This document shows positions 1 through 11,814 of a stretch of 64,000 bases of DNA, piece after piece. The position numbers and the translations under genes were made by a program. Numbering within the stretch: position 1 is the stretch's first letter; the number at the start of each line of letters is the position of its first letter. A model generated the notes under the pieces. It ran no database searches. It was not told where the DNA came from and saw only the letters and a program-made list of their open reading frames with translations. This DNA comes from Helianthus annuus (taxonomy: Eukaryota > Streptophyta > Magnoliopsida > Asterales > Asteraceae). The stretch covers positions 131,161,788 through 131,225,787 of the forward strand of contig NC_035435.2 of assembly GCF_002127325.2 (NCBI RefSeq), written 5' to 3'.

Positions 1-1275
1 TTAAAACAAGCTAAATGACATATCTACCCCTGATTAATTAAATAATCTTATTTTCAAGAAACATATAATACCAAAATGCCACCAAGATGATCTTAAATTC
101 ATAACCATTAAACACACCCGTTGGATGGCCAGAACGCTTCCTAGACTTTCTAGGAAAACACACCCGTTATATTATATTATATTATATTATATTATATTAT
201 ATTATATTATATTATATTATATTATATTATATTATATTATATTATATTATATTATATTATATTATATTATATTATATTATATTATATTATATTATATTAT
301 ATTATATTATATTATATTATATTATATTATATTATATTATATTATATTATATTATATTATATTATATTATATTATATTATATTATATTATATTATATTAT
401 ATTATATTATATTATATTATATTATATTATATTATATTATATTATATTATATTATATTATATTATATTATATTATATTATATTATATTATATTATATTAT
501 ATTATATTATATTATATTATATTATATTATATTATATTATATTATATTATATTATATTATATTATATTATATTATAGTGGGATTTTACTATCAAATACCG
601 GACTGAATATACTTCTTGTTATTAGTTTATTAATCTGTGATTTCATATTAAGTTTTATTATACATATTTAAGTTCAGATTTTATTTTAGTTGAATGAATT
701 TGATTATACACGTGTTTTTATATAATATAATATTATTATATTAATTATTGATTAACATATGTTTTGCACTTTGGTTAATATCAGTTTGGTTTATTATGCA
801 ACAAGTATCATATTCAAATGCGGTAAAATAATCGATACATATTTTACATTGATTGAAAATCATTAATACAGATACTCATATCGATAATGGTATTGTTTGG
901 TGGTATGTTACCGGTCTGGTCTATACAACTTAAGATACTAGAAAATACTTAGTTGCAAATACAACTCTGTGTTCAATGAAATATAGATTGCTACATCAAT
1001 AAAAACCATAAAACGCATACAATATGGTACCAATTTCGTTTTGTCTGTACATGTTTAGTATGTGACTATAAAAAATATCAACTATATTTAACCTATAGAA
1101 TGGGGATCCTGCGGAAAGAGTGTTTTTCCTAGAAAGTGTAGGAAGCGATCTGGGCCATCAGATGAGTGTGTTTAATGGTTGAGATCATTTTTGTGGCAAT
1201 TTGGTAATATACGTGTCTTTAAAATAGTCTAATTTAATTGATTGGGGATAACTATGTCATTTAAGTTGTTTTAAA
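1..1275. mobile_element. Terminal-inverted-repeat element with long arms (left end may lie outside the window)
   Basis: Bases 1-166 match the reverse complement of about 1107-1275 at roughly 75-80% by eye, including the shared block around CGCTTCCTA-ACTTTCTAGGAAAA. The arms are therefore about 165 bp and enclose about 940 bp of AT-rich sequence. There is no transposase ORF. Long degenerate arms around a non-coding core fit a non-autonomous DNA transposon, for example MULE-like or foldback. The superfamily is not assignable because the outer ends and TSD are not resolved. The interior at 577-1106 holds nothing I recognise. Confidence 0.6.
167..576. repeat. Pentanucleotide microsatellite (TTATA)82
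   Basis: An uninterrupted run of 82 TTATA units (410 bp) starts directly at the inner edge of the left inverted arm. No imperfect unit is visible. It creates an artificial + strand ORF of tyrosine, isoleucine and leucine that is not a gene. Confidence 0.97.
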
Positions 1276-1420
1276 TAAGGAAATAACTACCAATCATAAA
1301 ACCACCTCCAAAAATGTCGCAATTTTTTTTCTTTCTCTAATCCCTCACATTTGAAAACACCAAATCATACAAAAAACAAACGATAAATCAGATCTAGATG
1401 TGTTCATAGTAATGTGTTTT

Positions 1421-2140
1421 AGCGATAAAACACGATGTGACGAACTAGTAACTGACTGCTAAAACACAACATCAAGGGTGCCAAAATCATATCAACTAGT
1501 AACAGATAAAACACATTGTGATGAAACAGTATCTGGAACCAATAACTGATAAAACACATTGTGATGAAACCAGTAACTAACAAAACACATTGTGATGAAA
1601 TAGTAGATAAAATACAAAAGAACATGACATTTATGAATCATAATTGGTATAACACATTGTGATGAAACCAGTAATTGATAAAACTCAACATCAACAATGC
1701 CAAAAATCATATCAACAAGTAATTGATAAAACACATTGTGATGAAACAGTAACTAAAACCAGTAACTGCTAAAACACATTGTGATGAAACCAGTAACTGA
1801 TAGAACACAACATCAAGAATGCCAGAATCACATCAACCAGTAAATAATAGAAAACATTGTGATGAAACAGTAACTGATAAAACACCACGTGAAGAAATTG
1901 TTAATGATTTGAACTTCGTAATTTAAAACACATTGTGATGAAACCAGTAACTGATAAAACACAACATGAATTAGTAACTGATAAAACACAACATCAAGAA
2001 TGCCAAAAATCATATCAACCATTAACTGATAAAAGACATTGTGACGAAACAGTAACTGCTAAAACACATTGTGATAAACCCAGTAACTGGTAAAACACAA
2101 CGTGAAGAAATTGTTAATGATTTGAACTTCGTAATTTAAA
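1421..2140. repeat. AT-rich minisatellite, unit about 20-31 bp
   Basis: Imperfect tandem units built from AAAACACATTGTGATGAAAC and CAGTAACTGATAAAACACAA repeat more than a dozen times. A longer segment containing ATGCCA-AATCATATCAAC recurs about every 200 bp. A 40-bp block beginning CGTGAAGAAATTGTTAATG occurs identically at 1888-1927 and 2101-2140, which points to higher-order duplication. No coding function is seen; short ORFs here are shadows of the repeat. Confidence 0.85.
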
Positions 2141-2311
2141 GTAATTGCCCTTTTGAAATCGTAATGAGTTGAAATTGTCAAAGAGATATACATTTCCATA
2201 AATATCTTGATAGTTAGTTTAGGATATATAATATTCCAAAATTAAATAAATAATCAAATTACCATTATGCCCTTTTGAATAAAAAAACTAAAAGCCACAT
2301 GTGAACTCCCT
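2141..2311. other. Unassigned AT-rich spacer
   Basis: Nothing recognisable lies between the minisatellite and the point (about 2312) where homology to the Tat 3' region begins. This is either the truncation point of E0 or the edge of an insertion whose other end is left of the window. Confidence 0.5.
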
Positions 2312-2736
2312 ATTTCAGGTTTTTGAAGCTAAACGTTCAAGGATCCTTGATCCTTACCTTCTCTTAAGGTTTGTATTTTGGGTTATCCTGATTATAAGTG
2401 TTGAAGGATAGGATCCTAACTTGGATTCTCAGGTATGATCCTTAACTATTTTGATTTTATTCATTATTTATTTGAATAACCCTTATACTTTGACAACTGA
2501 ACTTGTGATTCTTAAACTATATTATTTTTCAGAACTTATCGATTATGAGAGATGTGATCCTTGATCATATCTTAAACTTTTTGGATATTTTTAAAATTTT
2601 TCAAGGCTTGATAAGTTTGAACGAAATGAACATTACAATAGTTGGAAAGTAAAATAATAACAAGGATAACATCACAGGATAAGTCAAAAGTTAAAGTTTT
2701 ATTTATTAACAAAAGATTTAACCCTTTTTAAGGTTG

Positions 2737-2905
2737 TCAAAATTGCCAACCCAAGTTTCTACCAGCAAAACGTGGCCCGTCCACATGGGTTGGCAAAGGG
2801 TGTCCATTGTTCATGCGGTTATAGCAAGTGCAGGAAATAAAAGTCGGCAGGATCACAATGGCTTCATCCCCCAAATAGAGGATCCCTCCACCATTTGTAA
2901 TCCTA
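2737..2905. other. Conserved non-coding block downstream of the antisense gene (E0 copy)
   Basis: This block, with core CAGCAAAACGTGGCCCGTCC followed by ACATGGGTTGGCAAAGGGTG, is nearly identical in E4 (about 53080-53250) and E3 (about 61418-61590), while flanking spacers are much more diverged. It lies 3' of the antisense gene stop codon, so it could be the 3' UTR of that transcript or a genomic-RNA signal. GTGGCCCGTCCAC has partial self-complementarity. Confidence 0.55.
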
Positions 2906-3066
2906 CCTATTGTCCAAAGGATCCTTGATCCTTAAACCTAAGACTATTGTTCAGAGTACAGACCATCATTGTTTAAAACATCACAACCACAAAAAACCAC
3001 TACCAAATTTAAAAAATTGGGCTCCGGCTATGTCTAGAAGTGTCCATCATCGCCCAATCATGCAGC

Positions 3067-4686
3067 CTACACCTTCGCTGCCTCATCATCCCCTCCAGCT
3101 CCAGTATCCTTCGCCTGATCCTTGCCACTGCCACCAGCTTCAATTGCCAGAACCTCTTCAGCCTCCTCCTCATCATCCTCCAACTCAGCCAGCCTAGCCT
3201 TCCAGCCTTCCATGTCCCAGCTGCTCCTATCAAAGGCAGGATCCTGAGCTTCTTGAGCCATCTGTATCTTGGTCTTATACATGGCAATGGCGGCGGAGAC
3301 TTTATCATCCTGTGTGATCTCGTGCTTCTCGTAATCAGCATTGATCAGAACCTTGGCCGTCTCAGTTTTGGCATTTTGGAGGTCTTTTCGGAGGTCAGCA
3401 ATTTTGAGATCCTTGAGCATCGCAACTTGTTGAAGGTCTGCATACTTTTTATCTAGCTCTTCAACGTTCCCCATGTAGTCTTCAATCTCAGCAAATTTCT
3501 ACAAAGAAGAAAATGCAAAGATTAGAGTCTGGTGATCCTCAAGTGGATAGGATAACTAAACTAAGTCAGTGATCCTTACATCGTTAAAGTACTCGAGGAA
3601 TTGATGACAGATCAGAGGTAAGCCTTGAAGGTTGTCAGCTTCAGAGCTCTTTCTTTTCTTGCCACCTCTTCCCTTTGAAGTGGTAGCCTTGGTGATTACG
3701 ACGGAGGGGCTAGCAGCAGTCTTTTTCTTGGAGGATCTGACATTGTCAAGATCAGTGACACTGAACTTGGAGGCAGACTTTGAGGATTTACCAGCACCTG
3801 CACATTCAAAACAGATAAGTATCCTTATCCTATTTCTATTTAACTGTTTACTTAAATTTTTAACTATACAAAAAACAGGATACTTACTTGACATCGTGAC
3901 AGAACCTCAGGATACTTCTTGTGAGTCTTGGGTGTTTGTCTTGAATGACCTTGTTGCAGGATCAAGCCATCTGAAAGCAGCAAGCCTTTCCTTGGTGTTA
4001 GGTGATGGTATAAGGTGCGAAACAGAGACAGCTGTACAACATAAAACAAAAGGGTGTTAGTGATCCTTATACAAATGCAAGATTATCTGGTGATCCTTCT
4101 CAGGATTCTCTATCCTACCATGGGTGGACCACTTCCTTGGTAGATCCTTTCCATTTGGGATAGAATCCCTTCTGACAAAGAAAAAACGCCGTTTCCAGTT
4201 TGTATCAGTCTTGGTGGCTTTAAAAATGGGATGTTCTTCACCGGGTTTTCGCTTAAACAGATATCGGTGGGACCCAAATGTCGTGAGGTCATACATCTCT
4301 GCCAATTCCGACATTCCTAAATCAATCCCTTCTTGCTCAATGATCCTTTCAAGGGTATATAAGACCCTCCAGATCATTGGCATAGCTTGAATGTAGGAGA
4401 TGCCGGTGAGGGAGAAGAAAGACTGGGTGAATTCAGGGAAAGGATACAAGTATCCTATTGTGAAAGGAGTGACCGGGAAAGCTACCCAAGTCTCAGAAAT
4501 GTAATCGCTCAGAACAGTGGGATCGAACGGTTTGAAATAGGTGTTCGCCGGAAAGCAGTGCCGAATTCTGTCAACTTGTGGATCAGTGAAGCAACACCTC
4601 TCATTCGCCAAATCTTTGATGATCCCCTGGCTCTTGAGAGGACTGTCCTTCTTGTGATCCTTAGCAGGAGAGGATCTTAACATCAT
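3067..4686 (-). pseudogene. Antisense accessory gene of E0, four exons, one premature stop
   Basis: Exons on the minus strand are 4686-4119, 4031-3888, 3797-3580 and 3498-3067, with GT/AG borders matching those of E3 and E4 and lengths 568/144/218/432 nt. Exon 1 encodes the conserved N-terminal domain (motifs IDRIRHCFPAN, WVAFPVTPFTIGY, MPMIWRVLYTLERIIEQ, NWKRRFFFVRRDSIP), which resembles the Pfam 'putative gypsy type transposon' (Transposase_28) / plant-mobile-domain style found in antisense ORFs of Tat elements. Exon 3 is basic with KKRKSS-type clusters; exon 4 is a predicted coiled coil with an acidic end. In the frame shared with the other copies, exon 2 has a TGA at 3909-3907, so this copy is probably broken. 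The start at 4686 aligns with the other copies. Biochemical role unknown. Confidence 0.75.
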
Positions 4687-4865
4687 CTTGGTTATGAAGA
4701 AGATGAAGAAAGAGGGAGCAGAGAAAGAAAACGTAAAGGAGAGAGGAGTACCTGATTGATCTTCGGATACGAATATAAAGGGAGTTTCTCTTGAATTTAA
4801 ATGCGAATCGATCCCTATCTCTAAATCTTATTAATAATCACGATCTTGCAGGCTAGTCACTTCAG

Positions 4866-4917
4866 TGACGTCAGAATGGTAACGGCTAGTCCGATTACAA
4901 CGGCTATATATCCGTTA
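4866..4917 (-). promoter_or_regulatory. Candidate antisense-gene promoter motifs (E0)
   Basis: Some 180-230 bp upstream of the antisense ATG lie TGACGTCA (4866-4873), AACGGCTA (4881-4888 and 4899-4906) and CCGTTA (4912-4917). The same order, TGACGT then two AACGGCTA, recurs in E3 and E4. AACGG is the core of the plant MSA element bound by R1R2R3-Myb proteins, and TGACGT is a bZIP core. Function is inferred from motif and position only. Confidence 0.5.
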
Positions 4918-4974
4918 GTTCGTTGCAGATAAGAACAAAATACAACTCGTTTATTTACATAATTACTCCTTATA

Positions 4975-4987
4975 TTTTGGGGGCAAT
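4975..4987 (+). promoter_or_regulatory. Polypurine tract of E0
   Basis: TTTTGGGGGCAAT immediately precedes the LTR start TGTTAGG. The identical tract precedes the 3' LTRs of E3 and E4. It should prime plus-strand DNA synthesis. Confidence 0.8.
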
Positions 4988-5703
4988 TGTTAGGGGAGGA
5001 TTTCTCAATGACCTGTGATCCTCAATTATTGTTGGGTTTGGTGATCATCACTTCTGTGTCAATTAGTGATCCTCAGAAGTGCTTCAGGATCAGGATCATG
5101 GATCATCCTAAGGATCCTTATACTAATGATTGTCTACTTTGAATATGGTATTATTTTGCAGGGGTACCAGCTTGGACTTGGTCTTGGCGACGTTCCTGGA
5201 GAATATTCCATGTTTATTCCGCACGTGCTTGGCTAGAAGTGGACGTTATGGAGTCGTGGAAGACTTGCACGATTTGCGGAATGTTAGTTAGTGTAGATAT
5301 TTTCTATTTTTAAAGGGGTAGCGAGCTAATTAGAAAACACTTGGCTATTTTTGGCTACACACACACTCGTACAACTGCTCTCACTAGCTCTTAGCAATTC
5401 ACTTAGCAATTTCACACGTTTTTACAAAATACACTATAGTGATCCTTGTACTTAGCTCGCTATCATCCAAAGTTGTAACACATTCATTGTTTAATTTGAG
5501 TTGGTGATCGGTAGTTTCCATCACCCGAGGTTTTTTATGCCGGAGATCATTCATTGATCAAGGGCTTTTTCCTCGTATAAATCTTTGTGTCGCTTGTGCA
5601 TTTCATTTCTGAGTGATCCTAATTGTTGTTCCTCAATTCAAGCATCACACCTCACAATAGAAAGTTTGGTTGCATTGTCATTGATTGATTTTTAACCAAG
5701 ACA
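4988..5703 (+). repeat. 3' LTR of E0 (716 bp)
   Basis: The repeat begins TGTTAGGGGAGG and ends CCAAGACA. It is strongly similar to the E2-E4 LTRs in the last 250 bp, including the invariant segment around CCCGAGGTTTTTTATGCCGG, but diverged in the 5' half. Sequence to the right resumes E1 pol. Confidence 0.85.
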
Positions 5704-6052
5704 TTACCTATCCTCAGCCCCCGCCTTGATGAAACCAGAAAAAGGGGATATATTATCCTTATACTTAGCGGTATCCTCAAAAGCAGTAAGTGTGGTCCTT
5801 GTTAAGGATCACCAAGGTACACAACATCCTGTTTATTATGTAAGTAAGAGTTTGCTTGATGCTGAATCCAGGTATTCACATTTAGAAAAACTTATCCTTG
5901 CATTAATAATGGCATCTACTAAATTAAGACATTATTTTGAGACTCATGCCATTATTGTTAAGACTAATTTCCCAATTAAGAATGTTCTCAGGAAACCTGA
6001 AATGTCAGGAAGGATGGATTAGTGGGCAGTGAAGCTTAGTGCATATGATATA
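5704..6052 (+). pseudogene. E1 pol fragment: RNase H end
   Basis: A 3' fragment of a Tat reverse transcriptase-RNase H region, collinear with residues around 365-475 of the intact E4 pol (motifs LYLAVSS, YYVSKSLLDAESRYSHLEKL, LRHYFETH). The frame is closed by TAG at 6020-6022 where E3 and E4 have a lysine codon. It is cut at 6052 by the Tekay element and continues at 26296. The left part of E1 is displaced by E0 and lies outside the window. This is the oldest visible layer. Confidence 0.85.
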
Positions 6053-9000
6053 TGTCACACCCCGATCTCCACGTGTCACCGGTGGGCCCGGTGTGGGGTA
6101 CAGTGACGTGGTTGGCATCGTCATAGACAAACAACACAATATAATAATGCACAGCGGAAGCAGAAATAGATTCATTTCAACTTTATTTAAAATGTAATAA
6201 TAAACATCATAATTAGTTGAAACGGATCCACAGGCGGATCAATAAAATAAGATAAATTGTTCAACAGTTTATTTGTCGTCCGAGCTTGCGAGACTATAGT
6301 GGACGCTCTTAGGAAACAGCCAGCCTAGTTCGTATAGTACCTGCACTTAACCTTTTGGGAAAAATACGTCAGTTTACACTGGTAAATACAAATCAACCGA
6401 CTCATTTTGAAAATGATTAAAAATTGATTTAAATGCACAAGGCATAAATATTTTTATTAACTTGGGATAATTATGCAATATAAACTTGTGAACGAATTAC
6501 ATGTTACTCGTACATTTGGTGGCCCGGGATCTGCTGTCCGGGCTAAAGATTAAATGACACACCACATTAAAGAGTTATACACGCCGGGTGTACGCCTACA
6601 CCCCGTGCTCTGGTCGTGGCCATCTCGTAAGATAATGCCAAGGATATCCGGGACACGGTCAATAACCCCCCAAAGCCTAAAGTAAGAACAAGACTGTTTA
6701 AACGAGTCGCACAAACTATTCAAGACTGTACACCCATAGGGTGCAGGATTTGTGCGCTCGATCAAGCGGTATTTTAAATACCGTACCCCAAGCCCGTATA
6801 GGGAAAATAAGTCAAAATGTATTTACCTGAGCAAGTATGAATCACAAATGGTAAGTGTAGGTAGCTTTTACTGGGCCTCCTAATCTGGAACAAAGGTTTA
6901 TAATAACCTATTAGATTCCTAACGGGTCTTTTATTTAAGCCTAAGCTTTGACCGGTTAGTTTTAAGGACGATACGGTACAAGCGCACGATTAAGCGAAAG
7001 ACCGGATAGAATGTGATTTAGACCCGACAAGTTTGAATACTTGTATAATATGGGTATACTAAATACATTCTGGATTTTGAGATAAAAATGATAACGTTTG
7101 ACCCGTTTCGGTCAATTTACGCAAACTAGTTACGTAAACCGAACCGAACGCTAAAAGGGCGTTACGGGTAGCCAAAAGAGTCAAATGCAAGTTTCCTGAG
7201 ATAATATGCTTTAAATATAATATAATATCAGTAAGTTATGTTCTATTATGCCCCGAATGATTTTAAACTCAATTTACACCTCATAAGGGCATTTTGGTCA
7301 TTTAAAAGATTATAAAAGAGTCAAATTTGGAAATCTGAGTAACGAGTCTGAATTATACAGTAAATATACTTCTTTTAACATATTATAGCAGTAGGGTATG
7401 ACCCGTATACGAAACTCATCATTTAAACTCAAACTATGCACCGTAGGGGTATTTTAGTAATTTCACAAGGGCTAAAAATGCCAAAACTGGAAATTTGAGT
7501 TCATATACTTATACTTACTGTTATTATACGAAAATATACTAATTACATCAGTAGGTATGAGTCTTATATGTTTAAAATGAGTATAACGCTTACTATGCGC
7601 TAAAAACGCTAAAAATGCGATTTAGAGCCGTTTCCGGGTTTTTAAAAGAAAGCTGAGATTTTTATATTTCCAGAATGCTCAAAATAATTTATTTGACAAA
7701 TAAAATCAGTGGAAAAAGGTTTCGGGTCAAAAGGATGTATAAAACTCATTTTATGGCTTAAACGGTCAAAACCGGCATTAACCGAATCGACTAAGCGATC
7801 TAAGATACGATCAACCAAAAATTAAATAAAAATCATCAAAAATCCCAAAATATTATATAACATCAGTGGGTAAAAAGTTATGTATAAAAACATGGCCAGA
7901 AATAGATTATACGCTAAATGCGTCGTTTATGTACTTTAAGATATAGTTTTACGATATCGGCCATAACTCAAAATCTGGACCACTAACTGATCTCAAATTT
8001 TCGATGCAAGTTTATATATTAGAAATAAAGATTTCTACTCATTCACTCTTCCAAAAATCACGTTTTATATCAAAAAGGGCAAAATAGTCAACTTTAAGCA
8101 TAAATCGGAAACATGCAATTGAATCGGCTAAGTATAGACTCAAGTATCAAAAATTCCAGAAAGTTTTACCAAAATAAAAATGGTTCAAAAATAAGCTTCA
8201 ATACAGATCTCAAACATGCATGTACGGATCCGAATCGATAGTCTACGAAAAAGTCGTTCTACAAGACTTTCGGTTCCGATTCGTATTTATACTAAAGATT
8301 GTCGAGTTGATTATGATAAAACACATTCTTATGTTTATTATAAGTTATTTATGATAATCAAACTGATTGCATGTCATCTACATTACCATTTAAGCTATTT
8401 TTCGCAAAAACGATTTCTGCTGACTTTTTAATAACATCTTTGACTCGACAATTAGCATGCATAAGGTGGAAATCAGAGAATACCCTTTTGAGGGTTTGTT
8501 TCCCACATAAATACCAACATATATGTGGTTTCAATTTGAGAAATGACAGAGCTAAACTCGTTTAATCGAAAAGTCAAATAATAAGAACAACGGTTTGACT
8601 TTTAACAATTAATCAATGCAAGAACGAATTATAGAATGTTATGAAGGCTTACAAAGGTCCTAATGAAGCTTAGTTAACACTAGGAGGCTGCCTTGTCGTT
8701 CAGAAATGCTCCAGAAGTCTTGAGAGTGTTCTTGCAAGTTTGGGTGTTCTTGATACAATGCAAGTGCCAAGAAAATGAATGAATGATCTGCTTTATGAGG
8801 GGAATTCAGAGGTTATAGAGAGCTTACTGTTGTCCTAGGCATGCAAGGGATTTAATTGGTGCAAAAGGAGGTGGTATTAGCTGTTTTACACTTCAAAAAT
8901 GGACCAGAATGCAAATAATTCGCGAACTCAGCATCTGATAGTCTCACGCGGCCCGCTTGGGCATGTCCAGGCGGGTCGCCTGGCCTGCTGGTCAGCCAAA

Positions 9001-9372
9001 CAACTTTCACACTTGGCAGATTTGGTCCCTGTTCTTGCACGCGATGTTTCGGCTACTTATTTTGACCCGTAAACCCTCAAACTTGGTTTTTAAGAACCTT
9101 GGGACATTTACCAACATGGTAATGTCATCGGATAACTTTGCGCTCAACCGAAAAGCCATGAAATTCGACGTTGACGCTTTTAACCCCTCAACTATGGTTT
9201 TGGCCATAACTTTCTCATACGTTATCGAAACTTCACGAAAGTTTTACCACATATTCTAGTGAGTATATTTTAGCATTACAAGGCTTCGGGTCTGCCAAAA
9301 GTTCACTCAGAGGTATAATTTCAACATGTTGACACTTTTGGCCCCTATAGTTTGTAATTCCTCACTTTTGTG
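6053..9372 (-). repeat. 3' LTR of G, first segment (continues 15553-15774)
   Basis: Begins TGTCACACCCCGATCTCCAC on the + strand and is collinear with 22756 onward. Interrupted after TTTTGTG at 9372 by a CACTA transposon. There are no coding regions; short ORFs on either strand are duplicated in both LTRs and show no domain. The LTR is unusually long (3.5 kb) even for Tekay. Confidence 0.92.
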
Positions 9373-9399
9373 CACTACAAGAAAACTGGGTTTTTAGTA

Positions 9400-10070
9400 C
9401 GCGCAAAGGCGTTCTAAAATGCTATTTTATAGGACCTTTCATTTAATAGGACCAACGGTAAAAGCGTTTCATGTAAAGGGGTCGTAATAAGTCCCAGAAC
9501 TATAAAAGCGTCCTAACATCTCAAATAAGATTATGAAACCAATTTTATGGTCGTGTAATATGTCTTTGAACAACCAAAATAGTGTCCTAATAAAAACATA
9601 TTAGGACACTTTTACAATGTTCTAACATGTGCTTCCATACTTTTAATCTTTTGATACACTTACAAGCGTCCTTAAAAATTAATTGATAGGACACTTATGA
9701 TGTAACATTATAACTAATTTAGTACCAGGAAAAGGGTCCTAATATACCAAATAAGATTATGAAACCAATTTTATGGTCGCATAATATGTCTATAGACAAC
9801 TTAAATAGCGTCCTAAAAAGAACATATTAGGACACTTTGACAATGTTCTAATATGTAATTACCTATTTTTAATCTTTTGATACACATACAGGCGTACTTA
9901 AAAATTAATTTATAGGACCTTTATGATGTAACGTTATAGCTACTTTAATATCAAGAAAATGGTCCTAATATCCCAAATAAGATTATAAAACCAATTTTAT
10001 AAATAGACCATCAACATATAACATCCTAATAGTTATAGTATAACATCAACATATAACATCCTAATAATAA
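9400..10070. repeat. Left subterminal repeat array of the CACTA element
   Basis: Multiple direct and inverted copies of TAGGAC/GTCCTAA. One longer segment (AATAAGATTATGAAACCAATTTTATGG) recurs with small changes near 9525, 9750 and 9975, spaced about 225 bp. Subterminal motif clusters are the usual transposase-binding region in CACTA elements. Confidence 0.8.
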
Positions 10071-10080
10071 AGAGAATATT

Positions 10081-11270
10081 CTACTCGTCTTGATCTTCAA
10101 GTGATAGTTGTTTGATAGCTCCCACATCAGAGCCTCCAAGCTTTGTTGATGTCTGTCAGATGGTATAATTCTGGTAAAGATACAAGTTCAACGTTCCTCA
10201 AGAAAGGCTCCGTTAAACATTTCTACCATCAAATGTTGGAACTATGGTCACCTCTTCAGACCATTTCTACTCATTGTTTCGGCGGGAAATTTATGTCACT
10301 TAGTAACTTAACCCATACAAAGCTGAAAAAAGAAGACCATTTTTTTTACATCAGACAGATATTAGGTCTATGGTATTTTGTAAAAAAAAATCATTAATAG
10401 TCACTTAACCGAGATATAGAATATGTCAAAGGTTGTAGCACATGAAAGGAAGTTGCTAGAGCTGTCAAAGTCTGTAAAAACACAAGAAAATAGTAACATG
10501 ATATAGAAATATGAGGTAAAGTGTTAAAAAGTTGAACAGAAAAATGTAGTTATGTGAAACAGTGAAAGTTTGCATCTTTCAAGACTAGATCAAGAGAACA
10601 AAGATCAAGTAGCCAGTGTCAGGTCAAAATGAATGGTCATATTGATTACGGTCAAAACATGTTTTGGCAAAAATAAGTAAACATTAAAACCTGTCGTTTT
10701 TTCATAAAAAAGAAAGGTAAAGTTTGACACAAAAAGATATCCACAAATAACATCATATTAAATCTACACCAAATTTAAAAGCCTGGTGATTAAATTAATG
10801 TTCTTAGGCCCGTCAAAAACAATGGATGCCTTAATAAACCCACTGACCCGTTTAAGATTCGAGTAAGCCAGTTCAAGTAGGTCGGATTTTAAGAATCGGG
10901 TAATCGGTTCACCCGTTGCATTTTCGGTTCCATTCAAGTGTATGCAATATTATATTTAAGTTACAATGCTTTTGTCTTTTAAGTATAACGAAACCCATAA
11001 AGAAAAAAAAGACTTAAACTACGATAAATTAGTTCAAGTATTGGTTACATTTTCAAATTGAAAATACCCGATTAAGCCAAGCAGAAAAACTAGAAACCCA
11101 ACAACACCCCTAAAAGTTCTAGTTGATAACAAAAACTAAAAAAATGACAACTAACCTCAAAACATATATTTTTCTATAGAAATTTTCCCACTCTATTTCA
11201 TGTGCTTCCTTGCATACCTCTAGTTCTTCAAAATCTTGGAATCCATCTGCACTCCAAAACATAATTTTTT
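10081..11270 (-). other. Exon-like segments inside the CACTA element (3' part)
   Basis: Two short open stretches on the minus strand look like exons. One (10152-10081) follows a CTGACAG acceptor and ends ...QLSLEDQDE-stop. Another (about 11262-11160) reads ...FEELEVCKEAHEIEWENFY. They have no visible homology to transposases. They could be remnants of a captured host gene read right to left. The sequence between them has no other recognisable content. I do not recognise the gene. Confidence 0.3.
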
Positions 11271-11814
11271 GTATAAGAATTTTTTTGTGCTATTACTTAA
11301 CAGTTTGGCAAAAGCAATAACAAAATTAGTATTAATATAGATTAATCAAGCACCAAAGAATTAGACAAACCTCATGAACAGGTGATGAACAAAAACAATG
11401 ATTATACCAGTGAAACTAATTACCAAAGCTCAAATGAATCAAGAATGACACTGCAAGAGTGATCTCTTTTGTCAATACTATTGGGGTATGCGACTACAGA
11501 GAAAATGGGATTATTTAGGACAATGTAACTAGAAACATTTAAAAAGACAAAATGATCCAGGGGGTTTTCATGTGATTTACAACATAATTAACCAGCGATG
11601 CGCCGCCTCAAAAACGATTTCTTCCCGTCTCGCCTCGAGACACGCACCTCAATACAGACGCCTCGGACGTTTTTTTTCTACACCATGAGCCAATAAACCA
11701 ATTAATTTTCCCTGTGAACCACCCCATGGTTTCATAACCGATTCCACATCCCTGCAAATCATGGATAGGAATGATAGCATCATAGTTTGTAATACATAGA
11801 TATGATATTCATGG

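Larger units (their letters stand above)
2312..5703 (+). mobile_element. Tat-lineage Ty3/gypsy element E0, 3' part only
   Basis: From about 2312 the sequence aligns by eye with the region after pol in E4 (from 39980 and 52737) and E3 (from 61012). In order it has a GATCC-rich spacer, the antisense gene, its promoter, a polypurine tract and a full 3' LTR. No gag or pol is present to the left. The right edge (LTR ending ACA at 5703) abuts RNase H coding sequence of E1, so E0 is inserted in E1. It is clearly more diverged from E2-E4 than they are from each other. Confidence 0.85.

Noticed and set aside
125..577. 150-residue + strand ORF of YYIIL repeats
   Set aside because: It is a translation of the TTATA microsatellite; no stop occurs because the unit contains none in this phase.
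1419..2022. Several small minus-strand ORFs with repeated FITMCF/SSQCV motifs
   Set aside because: They are shadows of the minisatellite unit; no start context or domain.
3040..4680. + strand ORFs opposite the antisense exons
   Set aside because: They do not keep frame across E0, E3 and E4, whereas the minus-strand exons do.
2312..5703. E0 as the right half of E1
   Set aside because: A full 3' LTR at 4988-5703 ends abruptly against mid-pol sequence, so E0 and the pol fragment belong to different elements.
8216..9259. Small ORFs shared at 8216/24917 and 8957/25658
   Set aside because: They are duplicated only because both LTRs of G carry them; no domain, and the two copies differ by frame-neutral drift.
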